Part shown: piece by piece, positions 11,823 to 13,598 of the stretch | Position numbering within the stretch: position 1 is the stretch's first letter | How the letters are laid out: every line of letters begins with the position of its first letter | From: Streptomyces sp. NRRL F-6676 | Lineage (GTDB): Bacteria; Actinomycetota; Actinomycetes; Streptomycetales; Streptomycetaceae | Direction: 5' to 3' | Assembly (NCBI RefSeq): GCF_000725625.1 | Contig: NZ_JOHS01000090.1 | Location: 1 to 13,598, forward strand | Length of the DNA: 13,598 nucleotides | Made by a program: the position numbers and the translations under genes | Notes under the pieces: model-generated | Databases searched by the model: none | Seen by the model: the letters and a program-made list of their open reading frames with translations, nothing else | Told to the model about the DNA's origin: nothing

Positions 11823-13598
11823 TTACACGCTCGGTACCCGCCGGAACCGTCCCGCCACGTGCAGGTCCGCCTCGATACGGGCGGCCGTCTCGCGCAGCCG
11901 GGGGAGGATCTCCGTCTCGCACGCCTCGGCGGTGCGGCGGCCGCTGTGCAGGGCGACGTTGACCGCGGCGACCACCCGTCCGTCGCGCTCCCGCACGGGT
12001 ACGGCCACCGACCGCAGCCCCTCCTCCAACTCGCCGTCGACCAGCGCGTACCCCTGCCGCCGTACGCCGTCCAGGATCACCCGCAGCCGGTCCGGGTCGG
12101 TGACCGTGCGCCCGGTCGGGGCCGGCAGCACGGCCGGGAGGCGCGGGTCGGGGCGGCCGGCCAGCAGGACCCGGCCCAGCGCGGTCGGGTGGGCGGGCAG
12201 CCGGGTGCCGACCGAGACATGGACGCTCAGCACCCGGCCGGCGGAGGCCCGGGCGACGTACTGGATGTCGTCGTCGCCCGTGAGGACCGCGAGCGAGGAC
12301 GACTCGTGCAGGTACTGCGAAAGCGCCGTCAGATGCGGCTCCGCGATCTCCGCGAGCGTCGTGCGGGACAGCGGCGGGAAGCCGAGGCCCAGGACGCGCG
12401 GGGTGAGCCGGAAGCCGCGGCCCTGCGCGGTGACGCAGCCGAGGTGGCGCAGGGTGATCAGTGCCCGGCGCGCGGTGGCCCGGGCGAGCCCGGTGGCCTC
12501 GGCGACCTCGCTCAGCGTCAGCTCGGCGCGGCCCTCCCCGAACGCGGTGATCACCGTCAGCCCCCGGGCCAGCGACTCGACGAACTCCCGGCCCAGCTCC
12601 TGCTTGGACGCGCCGGTCCACCGGGCGAGCCCGGACGCCGGTGCGGGGGAGGGCGCCGCCGGCGGGGCCGCGGCCAGCTCCCGCTCCATCGCGGCGACCG
12701 CCGTGCGCAGCCGGGGCAGCAGGCTCTCGCGCAGGTCCTCGGCGGTGTGCCGGCGGGTGTGGCTGACGATGCTGACGACGCAGGCGATACGGCGGGCGGC
12801 GGCGGTCCCGGAGCCCGGCGCGTCCGGTGCCGGTTCCCGGACCGGCATGGAGAGGGCGACCAGGCCGGGTTCGATGAGCTGGTCGTCCAACGCCCAGCCG
12901 TCGCGGGCGGCCGTGGCGGCGCGCTCCTCGAAGTCGTCGCCCGGGGCGTCGCCGGTGGCGCCGGCCGGGGGGCGGCTGCGGGCCGGGACCGCCGGGAAGC
13001 CGCGGTCCTCGGGGTCCGCCGCGCGGCGGGCGCGCCAGCGCGCCCAGTCCGCCTCGTCCCACTCGGTCGCGAACAGCGGGCCCGGGGCGGTGCGCTCGGC
13101 GGGCAGCAGATCGCCGATGCGGAAGCTGAGCGACATCGCGCGGCGGCGGGTGGCCTGGTGGATGAAGCGGATGCCGTCCTGGTCGGGGACGGCGAGCGAG
13201 ACGGACTCGTCGAGCTCGTCGGCGAGCGCGTCCGCGTGGCCGTCCAGGAGCCGGGGCAGGCGCAGGGCCGCGAGGTAGGCGTTGCCGAGTTCCGCCAGAC
13301 GGGGGGCGACGAGGACGTCGCGGTGCTCCAGGCGGACGTAGCCCATGCGGGCGAGGGTGGCGGTGATGCGGTCGACGGTGGAGCGGGCGAGGCCGCTGGA
13401 GCGTTCGAGGGCGCTGAGGGAGCAGGTGCCGTTCGCTTCTGTGAGACGGCGGAGGACGGCGATGCCGCGGATCAGGGGGGCGACGGCCTCCGCGGGGACG
13501 CCGGGGGCGTCCGCGCGGAGGCCGTCGCCCCCCTGATCCGCGGCATCGCCGTCCTCCGCCGTCTCACAGAAGCGAACGGCACCTGCTCCCTCAGCGCC
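11823..13598 (-). CDS. Double IclR-family regulator, 5' end missing
   Basis: The frame is open from the window edge to a TAA at 11823-11825. Going downstream: winged helix one (about 13480-13330: RGIAVLRRL, CSLSALERSSGLARSTVDRI, LARMGYVRLE), IclR effector domain one (about 13310-12700), an Ala/Pro linker, winged helix two (about 12590-12400: ARGLTVITAFGEGRAELTLS, EVAEATGLARATARRALITL), and effector domain two (about 12380-11840) with YVARASAGRVLSVHVSVGTR and HPTALGRVLLAG. IclR regulators of aromatic-acid catabolism such as PcaR and PobR resemble the second half. Each normal IclR protein has one such unit, so this is an internal duplication or fusion. An ATG at 13346 lies inside the first recognition region and is not the real start. 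Bases beyond about 13504 belong to a palindrome and may be artefact, so the true N-terminus is unknown. Target genes are not visible. Confidence 0.85.
   Translation of the reverse strand, partial: GAEGAGAVRFCETAEDGDAADQGGDGLRADAPGVPAEAVAPLIRGIAVLRRLTEANGTCSLSALERSSGLARSTVDRITATLARMGYVRLEHRDVLVAPRLAELGNAYLAALRLPRLLDGHADALADELDESVSLAVPDQDGIRFIHQATRRRAMSLSFRIGDLLPAERTAPGPLFATEWDEADWARWRARRAADPEDRGFPAVPARSRPPAGATGDAPGDDFEERAATAARDGWALDDQLIEPGLVALSMPVREPAPDAPGSGTAAARRIACVVSIVSHTRRHTAEDLRESLLPRLRTAVAAMERELAAAPPAAPSPAPASGLARWTGASKQELGREFVESLARGLTVITAFGEGRAELTLSEVAEATGLARATARRALITLRHLGCVTAQGRGFRLTPRVLGLGFPPLSRTTLAEIAEPHLTALSQYLHESSSLAVLTGDDDIQYVARASAGRVLSVHVSVGTRLPAHPTALGRVLLAGRPDPRLPAVLPAPTGRTVTDPDRLRVILDGVRRQGYALVDGELEEGLRSVAVPVRERDGRVVAAVNVALHSGRRTAEACETEILPRLRETAARIEADLHVAGRFRRVPSV
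13410..13598. repeat. Near-perfect 189-bp palindrome at the window end
   Basis: Bases 13410-13503 and 13505-13598 are reverse complements about 13504. Apart from the central bases, the only mismatch I find is 13495/13513. The left arm is coding sequence for the first IclR helix-turn-helix. The centre is a natural small inverted repeat, GGACGCC-GGG-GGCGTCC (13496-13512). A coding exon copied back on itself right to the end points to fold-back synthesis or an assembly error. Confidence 0.9.

Noticed and set aside
11365..13062. 565-codon minus-strand frame
   Set aside because: Gly/Pro/Arg-rich shadow in another frame of the double IclR gene, which has clear domains in its own frame.
13410..13598. 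Chromosome-end (telomere) palindrome
   Set aside because: Streptomyces telomeres carry many short palindromes, not one perfect copy of a coding exon; an artefact fits better.

Overview
The window looks like Streptomyces or a very close actinomycete. GC content is very high with G/C-rich third codon positions, GTG starts are common, the tRNA gene does not encode CCA, and there is a gamma-butyrolactone-receptor-type hormone locus. Family assignments come from motifs read by eye; no database search was possible.

Left end (1-1119): a mobile-element scar. A frameshifted RsbW-like ATP-binding gene (minus strand) abuts the last ~67 codons of a tyrosine integrase (plus strand). Four helically phased GTGGCA repeats and a hairpin terminator follow, then a tRNA-Arg(CCU) gene whose 3' end faces the integrase. 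A G-rich degenerate repeat fills the space up to the next gene.

Positions 1120-6236: a class I SAM-dependent methyltransferase (minus), then a divergent pair. On the minus strand is a membrane-anchored protein with an N-terminal zinc-ribbon-like motif, a CBM3 domain and a GH16-like domain that keeps an ExDxE motif. On the plus strand is a processive-type GT2 membrane glycosyltransferase, followed by a 33-bp tandem repeat and a small two-helix membrane protein. A plausible reading is a small exopolysaccharide synthesis and remodelling locus. A strong hairpin separates it from the next block.

Positions 6237-11723: acyl-CoA oxidase (minus), a gamma-butyrolactone/butenolide receptor (plus), a cytochrome P450 (plus) and a second receptor-like TetR regulator (plus). 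This gene content matches the avenolide hormone locus of S. avermitilis (aco, avaR1, cyp17, avaR2). All three regulated starts (aco, first receptor, second receptor-like gene) carry the same promoter form, TTGAAA-N18-TANNNT, with an autoregulator-element-like site in the spacer. The aco gene has a TTA leucine codon at position 9, which suggests bldA-dependent translation. Oxidase and P450 would make the butenolide signal; the receptor(s) would repress their own genes until it accumulates.

Right end (11823-13598): a double IclR regulator (two winged helices and two effector domains in one chain) on the minus strand, with its start beyond the window. The last 189 bases form an almost perfect palindrome that copies the first helix-turn-helix coding region back on itself. 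It is probably a fold-back or assembly artefact, so sequence right of about 13504 should not be trusted.
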